Below are positions 20,083 to 30,876 of a stretch of 64,000 bases of DNA, piece after piece. Both the position numbers and the translations under genes were made by a program. The stretch comes from an uncultured bacterium (GTDB lineage Bacteria; Acidobacteriota; Aminicenantia; Aminicenantales; CALLJL01): assembly GCA_938092135.1 (NCBI GenBank), contig CALLJL010000003.1, forward strand, positions 62,001 to 126,000, written 5' to 3'. The notes under the pieces are model-generated. The model was not told the DNA's origin. It did not search any database and saw only the letters and a list, made by a program, of their open reading frames with translations. Positions within the stretch are counted from its first letter, which is position 1, and every line of letters starts with the position of its first letter.

Positions 20083-20911
20083 CGGAACTGAATGAAGAGT
20101 CTATTTTTTTAGCCTCAATGACAAAAGATGAGGCTAAGAAAAGAAAAATTGATTGAAGTTTTCTAAAATTGATGAATTTTTTTTTAAATTTCAAAGGGTA
20201 AAATAAAAGATAAATTCCTAAGATTCCAACTTTCTGTTTAGAAAGAAGCTTAATAATTTTTTTCAAGGGATGAAGAAATAAAGACGGTTTTCTCTCTGGT
20301 TCTAAATGGTGAAGAATCCGGAAAAAGATATTCTGGCTGTTGAAAGCGCTGATTATGATTCGGCCGCGGGGAATGCAGATTCGCACAAGCTCAGCAAGAA
20401 ATTTCTCAGCATCGGCGAGGCATTGAATAATACTGTTGGCTAGAACCAAATCGAAAGAATTGTCAGCCAAAGGCGGCTCGAGGGCTGAGGCCTGGATAGG
20501 ATGAAATCCTTTGGCTTGAGCTGCTTGGAGCATTTTATGAGAAAGGTCAAGGCCGACCAGGTAATTATCGGTGACCAGAGGAAAACTAAAATGGCCTGTG
20601 CCACAGCCGACATCAATAATCATTAAATCCTTGATATTGCCTGTAACTTTGAGGACGGTTTGCTGGAGTAAACGAAAATGACCCTGATTTAAATAACTAT
20701 TAGCCGCTAAGGAGTCGCCCTTTTTTTCAATTCGCTCATCAAAATAATTTTGCCAGTAGCTTTGAATCTCGGTTAACTTCAATAGCCGAGGAATTTTATT
20801 ATAAATAGAATAAGTTTCCTGACAGCCTGAGCACATAAGAATCTGGTCTTTTAGGGAAAGAGAAGAGTGGCAGAGCGGACAGCGGAGTCGGGAAAGAAGT
20901 CTTTCGTCCAT
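20072..20911 (-). CDS. SAM-dependent methyltransferase with N-terminal zinc-ribbon (Trm112-like) segment
   Basis: LRCPLCHSSL...CSGCQETY then MIIDVGCGTGHFSFPL. Confidence 0.87.
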   Translation of the reverse strand: MDERLLSRLRCPLCHSSLSLKDQILMCSGCQETYSIYNKIPRLLKLTEIQSYWQNYFDERIEKKGDSLAANSYLNQGHFRLLQQTVLKVTGNIKDLMIIDVGCGTGHFSFPLVTDNYLVGLDLSHKMLQAAQAKGFHPIQASALEPPLADNSFDLVLANSIIQCLADAEKFLAELVRICIPRGRIIISAFNSQNIFFRILHHLEPERKPSLFLHPLKKIIKLLSKQKVGILGIYLLFYPLKFKKKFINFRKLQSIFLFLASSFVIEAKKIDSSFSSDAK

Positions 20912-21982
20912 TTATAGGGCCATCTCACGTCGAAAGAATTTACCTAAAAAGGCGGTCATTGGCAAAGGCAAAAGGGATTTCCATATAGAAGGAGCCATTC
21001 GGGTTAAAAATGAATTTGAGGAAAAAATGTTTCTCACTTTATTTAAATCATTACATAAATAAACATAATAATAATCCTCAAGTTTGAGCAGCCACTTCTT
21101 TTTAAATATTTCCTGGCCACGATACCTCACCGGTCCAAAATCAAAGATTTTAAAGCCCTCGTTGTAGGCCCAGCTGAGAAATTCCCAGATGGCTAAATCA
21201 TTAGGCTTGACAAAGAAAAATCTTTCATCGGAAACCATATCGGTAATGTGAACTGTTACACCCACGGCCCAGGCAATTAAAGCCGCCACCGGTCTCGTTT
21301 TAAAATTAACGATAAAAATTTTCAGATAGGGCCTAAGGTAGTGAAAGAGGTTTAAAAAATAGATAAGAGGATGAGGTGGGCTACCTAATCTTTTCATTGT
21401 TCTTAAATAGAGAGGATAAAATTTTTCTTTTAGTGTTTCCATATTGTTAGCCAATTCAATTTTTAATTTATAGGACTCAGCTTTTCTCAGAATATTCCTT
21501 TCTTTTGGGTCAAGCTTCTTCCAGAAAATATCGGGAGCTTCGATTTCAAGCCAACTTCGCCGGAATAATTTACGGGCCTGAAGACTTTCAGTTTTTACTC
21601 CCAGCATCTCTTGGGGATGGCGCATTTCAAGAGCAAGATAATTTTTTTCGGTTAAAAAATTTTTTATCAATTTCAGAAATTGGTCGATAATAATTAATCT
21701 TTTCTCGTGGGGAACATCAGACCGAAAAAGAAGACCGCCGTATTCTGAAAAGGGCTGGGAAATAATTTTTCTTCCAAGAAATAAGCCTCGATGGAAAAAT
21801 CCAGGAAAAAGACTTAAAATCTCGCCCTTTTCAAGATAAGCTAGATAAATCGAATTCAGGTGATAACAACCTTCGATGGCTTTTTTAAATCCCAGGAGAT
21901 GGATAAAACGGCCATGAAGATTACTTTCCACCAGATTGTCCCATTGTAAAGAGAGGGAATCATTGAAAAGGGTCCAACCCAT
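20912..21982 (-). CDS. FemAB/GNAT-like family protein
   Basis: GRFIHLLGFKKAIEG..., FSEYGGLLF, RNILRKAESYKLKIELA, AIWEFLSWAYNEGFKIFDFG resemble FemAB-like XrtA-associated proteins. Confidence 0.8.
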   Translation of the reverse strand: MGWTLFNDSLSLQWDNLVESNLHGRFIHLLGFKKAIEGCYHLNSIYLAYLEKGEILSLFPGFFHRGLFLGRKIISQPFSEYGGLLFRSDVPHEKRLIIIDQFLKLIKNFLTEKNYLALEMRHPQEMLGVKTESLQARKLFRRSWLEIEAPDIFWKKLDPKERNILRKAESYKLKIELANNMETLKEKFYPLYLRTMKRLGSPPHPLIYFLNLFHYLRPYLKIFIVNFKTRPVAALIAWAVGVTVHITDMVSDERFFFVKPNDLAIWEFLSWAYNEGFKIFDFGPVRYRGQEIFKKKWLLKLEDYYYVYLCNDLNKVRNIFSSNSFLTRMAPSIWKSLLPLPMTAFLGKFFRREMAL

Positions 21983-21988
21983 AAAAAC

Positions 21989-22342
21989 TTATCCCTTAAG
22001 AACAAAAAAGACGCCAGCGATAATCAAGGTGGCTCCGAAAATTTTGAAAAAAGAAAAGGATTCATGGAGAAAGATGGCCGAAATGATCATAATTAAAACA
22101 TAGGTTAAGCAGACAAGGAGATTAGAAAATGCCAGGTCATAGCGGGAAAGAATCATCAGCCAGAAGAGAACACCAACTCCTGAAAAAAACAAACCAATAA
22201 GGACAAAATGGGAGCTAAGAGCCTTGATAAAAAATTTAAGGCTAAAAGGTTCGTTAGCTAATTTAGCCAAGCCGATTTTTATTAGAACCTGCGATGAAGC
22301 CCAGAGGAAAATAGCCAGAGAAAAGAGAGGAAAACCTTTCAC
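21989..22342 (-). CDS. EamA/EmrE-like small membrane transporter (4 TM)
   Basis: 117 aa, four hydrophobic segments, SMR-like C-terminus IFGATLIIAGVFFVLKG. Confidence 0.75.
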   Translation of the reverse strand: MKGFPLFSLAIFLWASSQVLIKIGLAKLANEPFSLKFFIKALSSHFVLIGLFFSGVGVLFWLMILSRYDLAFSNLLVCLTYVLIMIISAIFLHESFSFFKIFGATLIIAGVFFVLKG

Positions 22343-22707
22343 TTTTCCCTCCTTTCTTTTTCTTCAAGCTCGGCCCTGAGCAATCCAAGTTCCTGCAACA
22401 ATTTTTTATTTGTTTCCTTAAGCTCAGAAATGGCTATAGAAAAATGGATGCAAACCATGATCAGGCCAAGAATTAGAATGAGAAAAAGAGCTGCCGGTGG
22501 GTAGTCTATTCCCAGAAAGTAGGAAAATTTATCAAGCAGGGGCCTAAAGATAGAAATTAAAAGGAAGATGAAGGCTGTCACCAGCCAGAGAATTGAAAAT
22601 TCTTCCCGCAATTTTTTCTTTCTAATAAGATTAAGGATAAAAATAATCAAAGCCACGCTGCCAAATATAGCTAAAATTTGAATTCTCATTGTATTGACTT
22701 CAGCCAT
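22339..22707 (-). CDS. DUF2304-family membrane protein
   Basis: Small TM protein REEFSILWLVTAFIFLLISIFRPLLDKFSYFLGIDYPPAALFLI with C-terminal coiled coil; next to a DPM1-like GT2 as is typical for DUF2304. Confidence 0.8.
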   Translation of the reverse strand: MAEVNTMRIQILAIFGSVALIIFILNLIRKKKLREEFSILWLVTAFIFLLISIFRPLLDKFSYFLGIDYPPAALFLILILGLIMVCIHFSIAISELKETNKKLLQELGLLRAELEEKERREK

Positions 22708-22724
22708 GGTTGGCCTTTTTGTTG

Positions 22725-23417
22725 TTATTTTCTAAGCATCAGAATAGAAATGGCCAGGATTACTTTGACCATATAATAAATGGATTTAAAGAAGCTTAGA
22801 GAAGATCGGCCCGCTCGTCTTGCTTCCATGGAGACGGGAACTTCCATGATCCGAAGCCCCTTCTTTTTTAGGAGAAAAATCGCCTCCGGTTCAGGAAAGT
22901 CATCGGGATACTCCTCACTCAAAATTTCTATCGTCCGGCGATTAAAGGCCCTGAAACCGGAGGTACTATCTGTGAATTTTTCCCCGAGAAAAATTAGATT
23001 AAGGAAGGAAAAGATTTTAATCCCCAGGCGTCGCCAAAAAGTGCCTTTGTATTTTGATTGAGACAAAAAGCGAGAGCCAATGACCATGTCCGCTTTGTCA
23101 GCTAGGATTGGTTCAATTAATTTTTTTATCTCGGCCGGATCATGCTGGCCATCACCATCAATCTGGATAGCTAGATCATAATTTTTTCGACGGCTGTAAA
23201 TAAAACCAGTCTGAACAGCTCCACCAATACCAATATTCGACAAAAGATCAATAACGAGAGCTTGGTTGGTCTTTCTGGCGGCGAGGGAAGTTTGATCAAA
23301 GGAACCATCATTAATTACCAAAATATCAAAGTCAGGTTGATATTGTTTAAGAGAAGAAATAACGCCTTGGATATTTTTTTCTTCATTAAAAGCAGGGATA
23401 ATAGCTATTTTTTTCAT
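22725..23417 (-). CDS. Glycosyltransferase family 2 (dolichol-phosphate-mannosyltransferase-like)
   Basis: AIIPAFNEEKNI, QIDGDGQHDPAEI, DMVIGSRF. Confidence 0.92.
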   Translation of the reverse strand: MKKIAIIPAFNEEKNIQGVISSLKQYQPDFDILVINDGSFDQTSLAARKTNQALVIDLLSNIGIGGAVQTGFIYSRRKNYDLAIQIDGDGQHDPAEIKKLIEPILADKADMVIGSRFLSQSKYKGTFWRRLGIKIFSFLNLIFLGEKFTDSTSGFRAFNRRTIEILSEEYPDDFPEPEAIFLLKKKGLRIMEVPVSMEARRAGRSSLSFFKSIYYMVKVILAISILMLRK

Positions 23418-23540
23418 TTATTGATTTACTAAACTCAATAATATTATCTTAAAAGAAAGCGGAGCTTCAAGTTCTTTGGTCGCTTCCTTTCAATTATGTT
23501 TGTTTAAAGATAAGGACATCGGCTCCTTTAATTTCTGATT

Positions 23541-26500
23541 TTAATCTCTTTTTTGATGGAGACTCTGAAGGCAATAAACATCAGGCTCCTTTTTTCTTCT
23601 GATGTGAATAGCCGAGCAGGCAGCACTGGCCGAGGGGATGGTCGTGAAACAGGGCACGCGATAGCTGAAGGCCACATGACGAATAATGCGGGCATCATCC
23701 ATTTCTTGTCGACCATTGGGAGTATTAAAAATTAAATTAACCCGGCCTTCTTTTATATCATTTAGGATGTTATGGCGAGAAGATGCAATTTTTCCTACTA
23801 TTTTTGCTTTGAATCCATGGCGCTTTAAATATTGAGCTGTGCCTTCAGTGGCCGTAAAGCGAAAACCTAAATTCGCCATTTTTTCCACGATGGGTAAGAA
23901 CCTCGGCTTATCCTCATCAGGAACGCTGACAAAAACTTGGCCAGTTGCTGGCAGCTTAAAGCCGGCTCCCTCCATGGCCTTGAGAAAGGCCAAGGCAAAA
24001 TTACGATCAAGGCCAATTGACTCGCCTGTGGAGCGCATTTCAGGTCCGAGAACAGGGTCAACTTCATGAAATTTATCAAAGGAAAAAACAGCTTCTTTGA
24101 CAGCGACGAGATTATGACTAGAAGGCTGAAGATTCATTTTCTTTAGTTTTTCACCCATAATAAGATGAGTGGCAATTTTAGCTAGCGGCAAACCTATAAC
24201 CTTGGAAACAAAGGGGACTGTTCGCGAAGCCCTTGGATTTACCTCAAGGATGTAAAGTCGACTTCCTTTGACGGCCATTTGGATATTCATAAGGCCGACA
24301 ATGCCGAGTTCTTTGGCCAAAAGAATAGACTGCCTTTTAATTTCCTCGACAATTCGGTCGGCCAAAAAATAGGGGGGAAAAACCATCGTAGCATCCCCTG
24401 AATGGACCCCAGCTTCCTGAATGTGTTCTAGGATACCCCCAATAAAAACATCTTCACCATCGGCGAGAAGATCCACATCGACTTCAACCGCATTTTCCAG
24501 AAATTCATCGATCAGCAAAGGATGTTCACCCATATGGTCAGTAATTGAATTTAAATATTTTTCAAGATCCTCTTCAGAATGAATTATTTTCATGGCTCGA
24601 CCACCCAAAACATAGGATGGCCGAATTAAAACGGGATAGCCAATTCGGGCAGCGACCTTGAGAGCTTCCTTGATGGTTCGAGCGGTCCCATTTCTTGGTC
24701 GAATCAGCCCGAGCTTTTGCAGAAAGTCATCAAATTTTTCTCTATCTTCGCAGAGATCGATAATTTCGGGTGATGTGCCGAAGATTTTAAGGCCATAACT
24801 TTTTAATTCGCCCGCCATTTTAAGGGGTGTCTGACCGCCAAATTGAACAATAAGACCAGCCGATTTTTCCTTTAACGCTATTTCTAGAACATCTTCCGTT
24901 GTGATAGGATCGAAGTAGAGTCGGTCAGAAATATCATAATCGGTGGAAACTGTTTCCGGGTTAGAATTAATCATAATGGCCTTTAACCCCATTTCTTTAA
25001 GAGCTAATACGCTGTGAACACAGCAATAATCAAATTCTATCCCTTGACCAATTCGATTTGGACCAGAGCCAAGGATAATTGCCTTCTTTTCCTTTATTTC
25101 CGGAACTTCATCTTCGTCTTCATAGGTGGAGTAAAAATAGGGGGTTTCTGAAGTAAATTCTCCAGCACAGGTATCGACAACCTTCCAAACTGGTCTAATG
25201 CCCTCCTTCCAACGAAGGGCGCGAAGGGCTTCTTCCTTTATTCTCAGCAAATCAGCTAAACGACGGTCGGCTAGGCCCATTTTTTTGGCTTCATGGAGAA
25301 GGGAAGGCTCAAGGGAGGCGAAATCGGATTTTTCAAAGGTTTCTTCCATTAAGACAATTTCTTGGATATGGGCTAAGAAAAAGGGATCAATTTTAGTCAA
25401 AGAGGAAATTTTTGTCAGGCTCATTTTCCGCCGAAATGCTTCGGCTATGGCCCAAAGGCGGTCAGCCTGGGGCTGACTGAGTTTTTTTTCTAAATCGGTC
25501 TCAGTTAAATAAGCCAGGATTTTCTCCAAGCCATAGCGGTTGATTTCTAGGGATCGGATGGCTTTAAGTAAAGCTTCTTTAAAGGTCCGTCCAATTGCCA
25601 TGACTTCGCCTACCGACTTCATCTGCGTAGTCAGAGATGCTGATTCTTCTGGAAATTTTTCAAAGGCAAAACGAGGAATCTTAACCACAACATAATCAAT
25701 CGCCGGTTCAAAGCAGGCGGGGGTCTTTTTAGTGATATCATTAAGCAATTCATCAAGGGTATAACCCACAGCCAGCTTAGCCGCTATTTTGGCTATGGGA
25801 AAGCCGGTTGCTTTGGAAGCTAAAGCTGAAGACCGGGAAACTCTCGGATTCATTTCAATAACCATCATCTCACCATTTTCTGGATTAATTGCAAATTGGA
25901 TATTAGAGCCGCCGCAGGTTATGCCTATTTCCCTCATAATATTTAGGGCCGCATCCCTCATCTGTTGATATTCTTTATCAGTTAAGGTTTGAGCTGGAGC
26001 GACAGTTATGGAATCTCCGGTATGAACACCCATAGGATCAACATTTTCAATGGAGCAAACAATGACGGCATTATTCTTATTATCCCTCATCACTTCCAGC
26101 TCAAATTCTTTCCAGCCCGCAATCGATTGTTCTAGGAGAACCTGGGAAATTGGACTTATGGCCAAGGCAAGAGGGACAAAATGGTAAAAATCATTCCAAT
26201 CATAAATTATGCTGCCTCCAGTCCCACCCAAGGTGAAGGACGGTCGAATGACTAGAGGGAAGCCAATTTTTCGGGCTACTGCCTCGGCTTCCTTGAGATT
26301 ACGGGCAATTCCCGAGACGGGAACTTTCAGGCCAATTTTTTCCATGGACCGGCGAAACATTTCTCTATTTTCAGCTTTGCGAATGGAATCAGCTTTTACG
26401 CCAAGAAGTTCGAGGCCATACTGGGATAAAATCCCTTTTTCCTCTAGTTCGATGGCTAGATTGAGGGCTTTTTGACCTCCCAATGTAGCCAGCAAAGCCT

Positions 26501-26768
26501 GAGGTCTTTCTTTGACAATAATTTTTTCAATGTATTCCAAGATTAATGGTTCAAGATATGTCCGGTCGGCAAATTCAGGGTCAGTCATAATAGTAGCAGG
26601 ATTAGAGTTCACCAAAATAAGTCGATAGCCTTCTTCTTTTAGAGCCTTCAGGGCCTGGGTTCCAGAATAATCAAATTCGCAGGCCTGGCCGATGACAATC
26701 GGTCCCGAACCGATAATCAAAATTGATTCGAGATCATTCCTTCTGGGCATGGGCTTGTTTAAATTCAT
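23541..26768 (-). CDS. carB: Carbamoyl-phosphate synthase large subunit
   Basis: 1075 aa, duplicated ATP-grasp halves, [22 protein letters not shown] and [21 protein letters not shown]. Alternative start MPRRNDLES at 26750. Confidence 0.98.
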   Translation of the reverse strand: MNLNKPMPRRNDLESILIIGSGPIVIGQACEFDYSGTQALKALKEEGYRLILVNSNPATIMTDPEFADRTYLEPLILEYIEKIIVKERPQALLATLGGQKALNLAIELEEKGILSQYGLELLGVKADSIRKAENREMFRRSMEKIGLKVPVSGIARNLKEAEAVARKIGFPLVIRPSFTLGGTGGSIIYDWNDFYHFVPLALAISPISQVLLEQSIAGWKEFELEVMRDNKNNAVIVCSIENVDPMGVHTGDSITVAPAQTLTDKEYQQMRDAALNIMREIGITCGGSNIQFAINPENGEMMVIEMNPRVSRSSALASKATGFPIAKIAAKLAVGYTLDELLNDITKKTPACFEPAIDYVVVKIPRFAFEKFPEESASLTTQMKSVGEVMAIGRTFKEALLKAIRSLEINRYGLEKILAYLTETDLEKKLSQPQADRLWAIAEAFRRKMSLTKISSLTKIDPFFLAHIQEIVLMEETFEKSDFASLEPSLLHEAKKMGLADRRLADLLRIKEEALRALRWKEGIRPVWKVVDTCAGEFTSETPYFYSTYEDEDEVPEIKEKKAIILGSGPNRIGQGIEFDYCCVHSVLALKEMGLKAIMINSNPETVSTDYDISDRLYFDPITTEDVLEIALKEKSAGLIVQFGGQTPLKMAGELKSYGLKIFGTSPEIIDLCEDREKFDDFLQKLGLIRPRNGTARTIKEALKVAARIGYPVLIRPSYVLGGRAMKIIHSEEDLEKYLNSITDHMGEHPLLIDEFLENAVEVDVDLLADGEDVFIGGILEHIQEAGVHSGDATMVFPPYFLADRIVEEIKRQSILLAKELGIVGLMNIQMAVKGSRLYILEVNPRASRTVPFVSKVIGLPLAKIATHLIMGEKLKKMNLQPSSHNLVAVKEAVFSFDKFHEVDPVLGPEMRSTGESIGLDRNFALAFLKAMEGAGFKLPATGQVFVSVPDEDKPRFLPIVEKMANLGFRFTATEGTAQYLKRHGFKAKIVGKIASSRHNILNDIKEGRVNLIFNTPNGRQEMDDARIIRHVAFSYRVPCFTTIPSASAACSAIHIRRKKEPDVYCLQSLHQKRD

Positions 26769-27894
26769 TCATCAGATTAAAAAATTGATTAAAAAGATAA
26801 CGGGCATCATGAGGGCCAGGGGAGCTTTCTGGATGATACTGGACTGAAAAGGCCAGAAGTTCTGGATACGCCAGACCTTCAACTGTTCCATCGTTAAGGT
26901 TAATATGGGTGAGTCTGGAGCCAGAGGGTAAAGAGGACATTTCCACGGCAAAACCATGATTCTGGGAAGTGATTTCCACTTCACCGGTGATTAGATTTTT
27001 TACAGGATGATTGGCTCCATGGTGACCGAACTTTAATTTATAGGTTCGCCCACCAAGAGCCAGAGCAAGAAGTTGATGACCCAGGCAAATTCCGAAGATG
27101 GGCAGCTTTCCCACTAGTTTCTTTATAGTTTCAATGGCAGCCACGAGCGGTTCTGGATCCCCTGGCCCATTGGAAAGAAGCAGACCATCAGGCTGAAGAG
27201 AGATTATTTCCTCAGCGGAAGTTCTCGCCGGAACCACTTGAACCTTGGCTCCATGGGCAACCAGAAGGCGGAGGATATTTCGTTTAACGCCAAAATCAAG
27301 AACAACTACTTTAAACTTTTGGCTATTTTTTCTAACATAACCAAAAGGCCAGACATAATCTCCCTCATCAAAAATATATGGTTTTGAACAGGTGACTGAG
27401 CTGGCCAAATCTGTGCCGACAATAGAAGGAATTTCTTTCACCTTTTTCCTGAGAATATTAGGATCATAAACTTCAGTACTCAGTAGGGCCCTTTGGGCTC
27501 CAACTTCGCGGATCATTTTAACTAGGCGGCGCGTATCAATTCTTTCGATGGCCGGAATTCCTTTTTTTATTAAATAGTCCCGCAGGCTTTCCTTAGCTCG
27601 CCAGCTTGAAGGGATCTGAGTCATTTCCCGGACAACAAGGCCTTCGACCCAAGGTTGATGAGATTCCATATCCTCGAAATTAATCCCTGTATTGCCAATA
27701 AGAGGATAGGTCATAACGACAATCTGACCACGATAGGATGGATCGGTCAAAATTTCTTGATAACCTGTCATGGCCGTATTAAAGACAATTTCTCCAGCTG
27801 CTTCACCTAAAGCTCCGCAAGATAAGCCCTCAAAAATGGTTCCATTTTCTAGGACGAGATAGGCGGGAGTTCTTTTTTCAGAAGGACCTGACAT
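26734..27894 (-). CDS. carA: Carbamoyl-phosphate synthase small subunit
   Basis: [50 protein letters not shown]. Confidence 0.98.
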   Translation of the reverse strand: MSGPSEKRTPAYLVLENGTIFEGLSCGALGEAAGEIVFNTAMTGYQEILTDPSYRGQIVVMTYPLIGNTGINFEDMESHQPWVEGLVVREMTQIPSSWRAKESLRDYLIKKGIPAIERIDTRRLVKMIREVGAQRALLSTEVYDPNILRKKVKEIPSIVGTDLASSVTCSKPYIFDEGDYVWPFGYVRKNSQKFKVVVLDFGVKRNILRLLVAHGAKVQVVPARTSAEEIISLQPDGLLLSNGPGDPEPLVAAIETIKKLVGKLPIFGICLGHQLLALALGGRTYKLKFGHHGANHPVKNLITGEVEITSQNHGFAVEMSSLPSGSRLTHINLNDGTVEGLAYPELLAFSVQYHPESSPGPHDARYLFNQFFNLMNEFKQAHAQKE

Positions 27895-28040
27895 TTGCCT
27901 TATTTTAGCACATTTTTTTCTAGTCTCCAGCGAGAAAATAAAAAAATTAGTAAATTTGAAAATTAAAGAAAAAAAATTTAAATTTTAATTGAAAATATAA
28001 AAAAGCTTAAAATTTGGTTTTTATCTTAAGACCAAACGTT

Positions 28041-28979
28041 TTAGGACAGACGAAGGCAAACCCGGTTTCTTCCAAGCCATTTACTATGGAGCATCAATTT
28101 TTCAGCCCGATCAATAATTTCTTTAACGGTATCTCGCTTCCGAGCCATTGTGGCCCCGATGGAGACAGTTGTGCTGACCGAAAGACCGTTGGTAAAGATG
28201 AAGGAGTTTTGAGCTAGAAGGCGCAGTTTGTTGGCCACTACATCCAGTTTGGCTTCATTAACATTAGTAATAATGGCTAGAAAAGCATCGTCTTCCCAGC
28301 GACCGAGAATATCTATGAACCTCAAGTTATTTAGAAGAGTTCGGGCAATAGCAGCAATGAGACGATCTCCAGTCGAGCGACCATAAAGATCATTTATTTC
28401 AGCTAGGCGATCAATATCTATAAATAAAACTCCAAAAGTGAGGCCAAATTTTTGCATTTCTTGAAGCCTCGATTGAAGATAAATTTTAAGGAAATTACGG
28501 TTACCAATGGAAGTCAGAGGATCGATGAGATCAAGCCGGTTGAGTTCATCAATTCGGGGTGGCATGGTCAAGCGAGGTGAGGTATCAATAAAGATATGAG
28601 CTGTGCCAATAACTTCATCTGTTCGGCTTTTTAAAGGGGCTATCCTCATCAATACAGGTAGGCGATAGCCTTCTCGATGATGAATATATAATTCCAAAAT
28701 TTGGTTAGAGGTCCCAGTTTGAATTTTATTCAAGGGACATAGCTCTGAGCAAAGAAGCCGGCCTTGGTCATCTATGGGGACAAGAAGTTTATCTGAACAT
28801 TTTCGCCCCAGAGCTTCCGAACTTGGATAGCCAGAAATTTTCTCGGCCGATTTATTCCAGAAGAGGATATTTTTTTCTCTGTCGATTAAAAATATGCCCT
28901 CAAAGGACCCCGATAAAATTTCTATCCAGCAAGAAGAGTCTATTTCTTTTAAGATATTTCCCTTATCAATGGGATTCAT
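28041..28979 (-). CDS. PAS-GGDEF-fold protein with degenerate GGDEF motif
   Basis: N-terminal PAS (GIFLIDREKNILFWNKSAEKISGY), C-terminal DPLTSIGNRNFL...FIDIDRLAEINDLYG...GRWEDDAF. Confidence 0.88.
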   Translation of the reverse strand: MNPIDKGNILKEIDSSCWIEILSGSFEGIFLIDREKNILFWNKSAEKISGYPSSEALGRKCSDKLLVPIDDQGRLLCSELCPLNKIQTGTSNQILELYIHHREGYRLPVLMRIAPLKSRTDEVIGTAHIFIDTSPRLTMPPRIDELNRLDLIDPLTSIGNRNFLKIYLQSRLQEMQKFGLTFGVLFIDIDRLAEINDLYGRSTGDRLIAAIARTLLNNLRFIDILGRWEDDAFLAIITNVNEAKLDVVANKLRLLAQNSFIFTNGLSVSTTVSIGATMARKRDTVKEIIDRAEKLMLHSKWLGRNRVCLRLS

Positions 28980-29277
28980 TATTGTTCCCTTTCTGAAAAA
29001 AACCCTCTTTTTTCTATATCAAAATATAATAAAATTTGTCAACAGAACAAGGCATTCCATCTTTTCGTTATCCTAAATTGCCTTTTCTTGACCTTCAATT
29101 AAAGTTTTAATTTGATTTTGAAAAAACATGGATCATTAAATTTTTTCTCTTAAATATTTATTCTAACTTAAAATCCTTTTAAAACTATTCATGATCGGCT
29201 TAGCTTGACACTTAGGCTGGCGAAGGTTATCCTGTGGAGTAAATTTTTTCTTAAATGAATTGAAGAGTGAGGCCACA

Positions 29278-30876
29278 ATGGAAAAATTTGTTGCCTTGGG
29301 CGATGAAGCGGTTGCCCTTGGAGCCATCCATGCCGGTCTGGCTGCTGCCTACTCTTATCCTGGAACGCCTGCCTCAGAAGTCATGGAATTTTTAATTAGA
29401 GCTTCCCAAGAGAAAGGATTTGTTGCCCGCTGGTCAGTTAATGAAAAGGTCGCTTTGGAGCAAGCTTTAGGAGTATCCTTTGCCGGCAAAAGGGCCTTGG
29501 TTTCGATGAAGCATGTGGGGCTCAATGTGGCTGCCGATCCCTTCATTAATTCCAGTCTAACTGGTGCCAATGGCGGGCTCGTAGTGGTTGTGGCCGATGA
29601 TCCCAGCATGCACAGCTCTCAAAATGAACAAGACAGTCGTTTTTATGCCCAGTTCGCCCAAATATTTTGTTTTGAACCTTCCTCTCATCAAGAAGCCTAT
29701 GAAATGACCCGCCAGGCCTTTGACCTTTCTGAGGCTGTGGGATTACCGGTTATGATCAGGCTTGTTACCCGTTTAGCCCACAGTCGCTCTTCCATTTTTC
29801 CGCGAGAACCAGTTTCACCCAAATCTTTGCCGACTGGCGAAAGAAGCCATTGGACCCTGTTGCCCATTAATGCGCGTCGTCGTTTTCAAGTTGTCTTGAA
29901 CAAACAGGAAGAATTGCGTCGTCTTTCAGAAGAATCTCCTTTTAACCAACTTAAATTAGCTGGCCGAAGTTCTCCTCTTGGAATTATTGCTTCCGGAATT
30001 GCTGCTAATTATGTTCTTGAGAACTGGCCTGACCTTGAATCTAAACCTTCCTTCCTTAAAATTTCAACTTATCCTTTGCCCGAGAAACTCATCCGTAAGC
30101 TTATGGATGAGGTCGATACAGTTCTCGTTGTGGAGGAAGGCTATCCTTTTATTGAAAGAAATTTGCGAGGGCTTATGGGTATCCCCGGCAAAAGGATAAG
30201 AGGTAAGCTCAGCGGTGATCTACCTCTCTCTGGCGAGCTTTCTCCTGATCATGTTCGCCAGGCCCTCGGTCTTAAGGCATTAGCCAGACTACCTAAGCTT
30301 TCATCTCCTATAGCTTCCAGGCCCCCTCAACTCTGTCAGGGATGCCCCCATGCCGATACTTTTTTGGTTCTCAAAGAAGCTTTGAAAGATTTTCCCCAGG
30401 CCATGGTCTTTAGCGATATCGGCTGTTATACTTTGGGATATTTCCCCCCTTACTCGGCCATTGATACCTGTGTTTGCATGGGCGCAAGCATTGGAATGGC
30501 CAAAGGAGCGGCTGATGTAGGTTATCATCCGTCGATTGCAGTTATCGGTGATTCCACTTTTGGCCATTCTGGTCTTACCCCTCTGCTTGAAGCTGCCAGG
30601 ACCAACACAAAAATGACAGTCATTATCCTTGATAATGGAACAGTGGCCATGACAGGTGGCCAGATGAGCTATGCTTCCGGCGAATATCTGGTGAAAATGG
30701 TCGAAGGGCTGGGCGTAAATCGCGAGCACCTGCGACTTATCGAGCCCTTGCCTCGGAATTTAGAGGCAAATGCGGCCTTGATTAAGGAAGAAATAAATTA
30801 TCCTGGTCTTTCGGTTATTATTGCTTCCCGAGAATGCATCCAGGAGGCAAGAAAAAAGAAACGGGGTCAAGAATGA
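29278..30876 (+). CDS. iorA: Indolepyruvate ferredoxin oxidoreductase alpha-type subunit lacking the C-terminal ferredoxin domain
   Basis: SYPGTPASEV, CQGCPHADTF, GDSTFGHSGL...ILDNGTVAMTGGQ (TPP). ATG at 29278 preferred over TTG at 29260. Confidence 0.9.
   Translation: MEKFVALGDEAVALGAIHAGLAAAYSYPGTPASEVMEFLIRASQEKGFVARWSVNEKVALEQALGVSFAGKRALVSMKHVGLNVAADPFINSSLTGANGGLVVVVADDPSMHSSQNEQDSRFYAQFAQIFCFEPSSHQEAYEMTRQAFDLSEAVGLPVMIRLVTRLAHSRSSIFPREPVSPKSLPTGERSHWTLLPINARRRFQVVLNKQEELRRLSEESPFNQLKLAGRSSPLGIIASGIAANYVLENWPDLESKPSFLKISTYPLPEKLIRKLMDEVDTVLVVEEGYPFIERNLRGLMGIPGKRIRGKLSGDLPLSGELSPDHVRQALGLKALARLPKLSSPIASRPPQLCQGCPHADTFLVLKEALKDFPQAMVFSDIGCYTLGYFPPYSAIDTCVCMGASIGMAKGAADVGYHPSIAVIGDSTFGHSGLTPLLEAARTNTKMTVIILDNGTVAMTGGQMSYASGEYLVKMVEGLGVNREHLRLIEPLPRNLEANAALIKEEINYPGLSVIIASRECIQEARKKKRGQE

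Noticed and set aside
30301-30729. 142-aa minus-strand ORF
   Set aside because: Antisense to iorA; arises from codon bias of the strongly supported gene.
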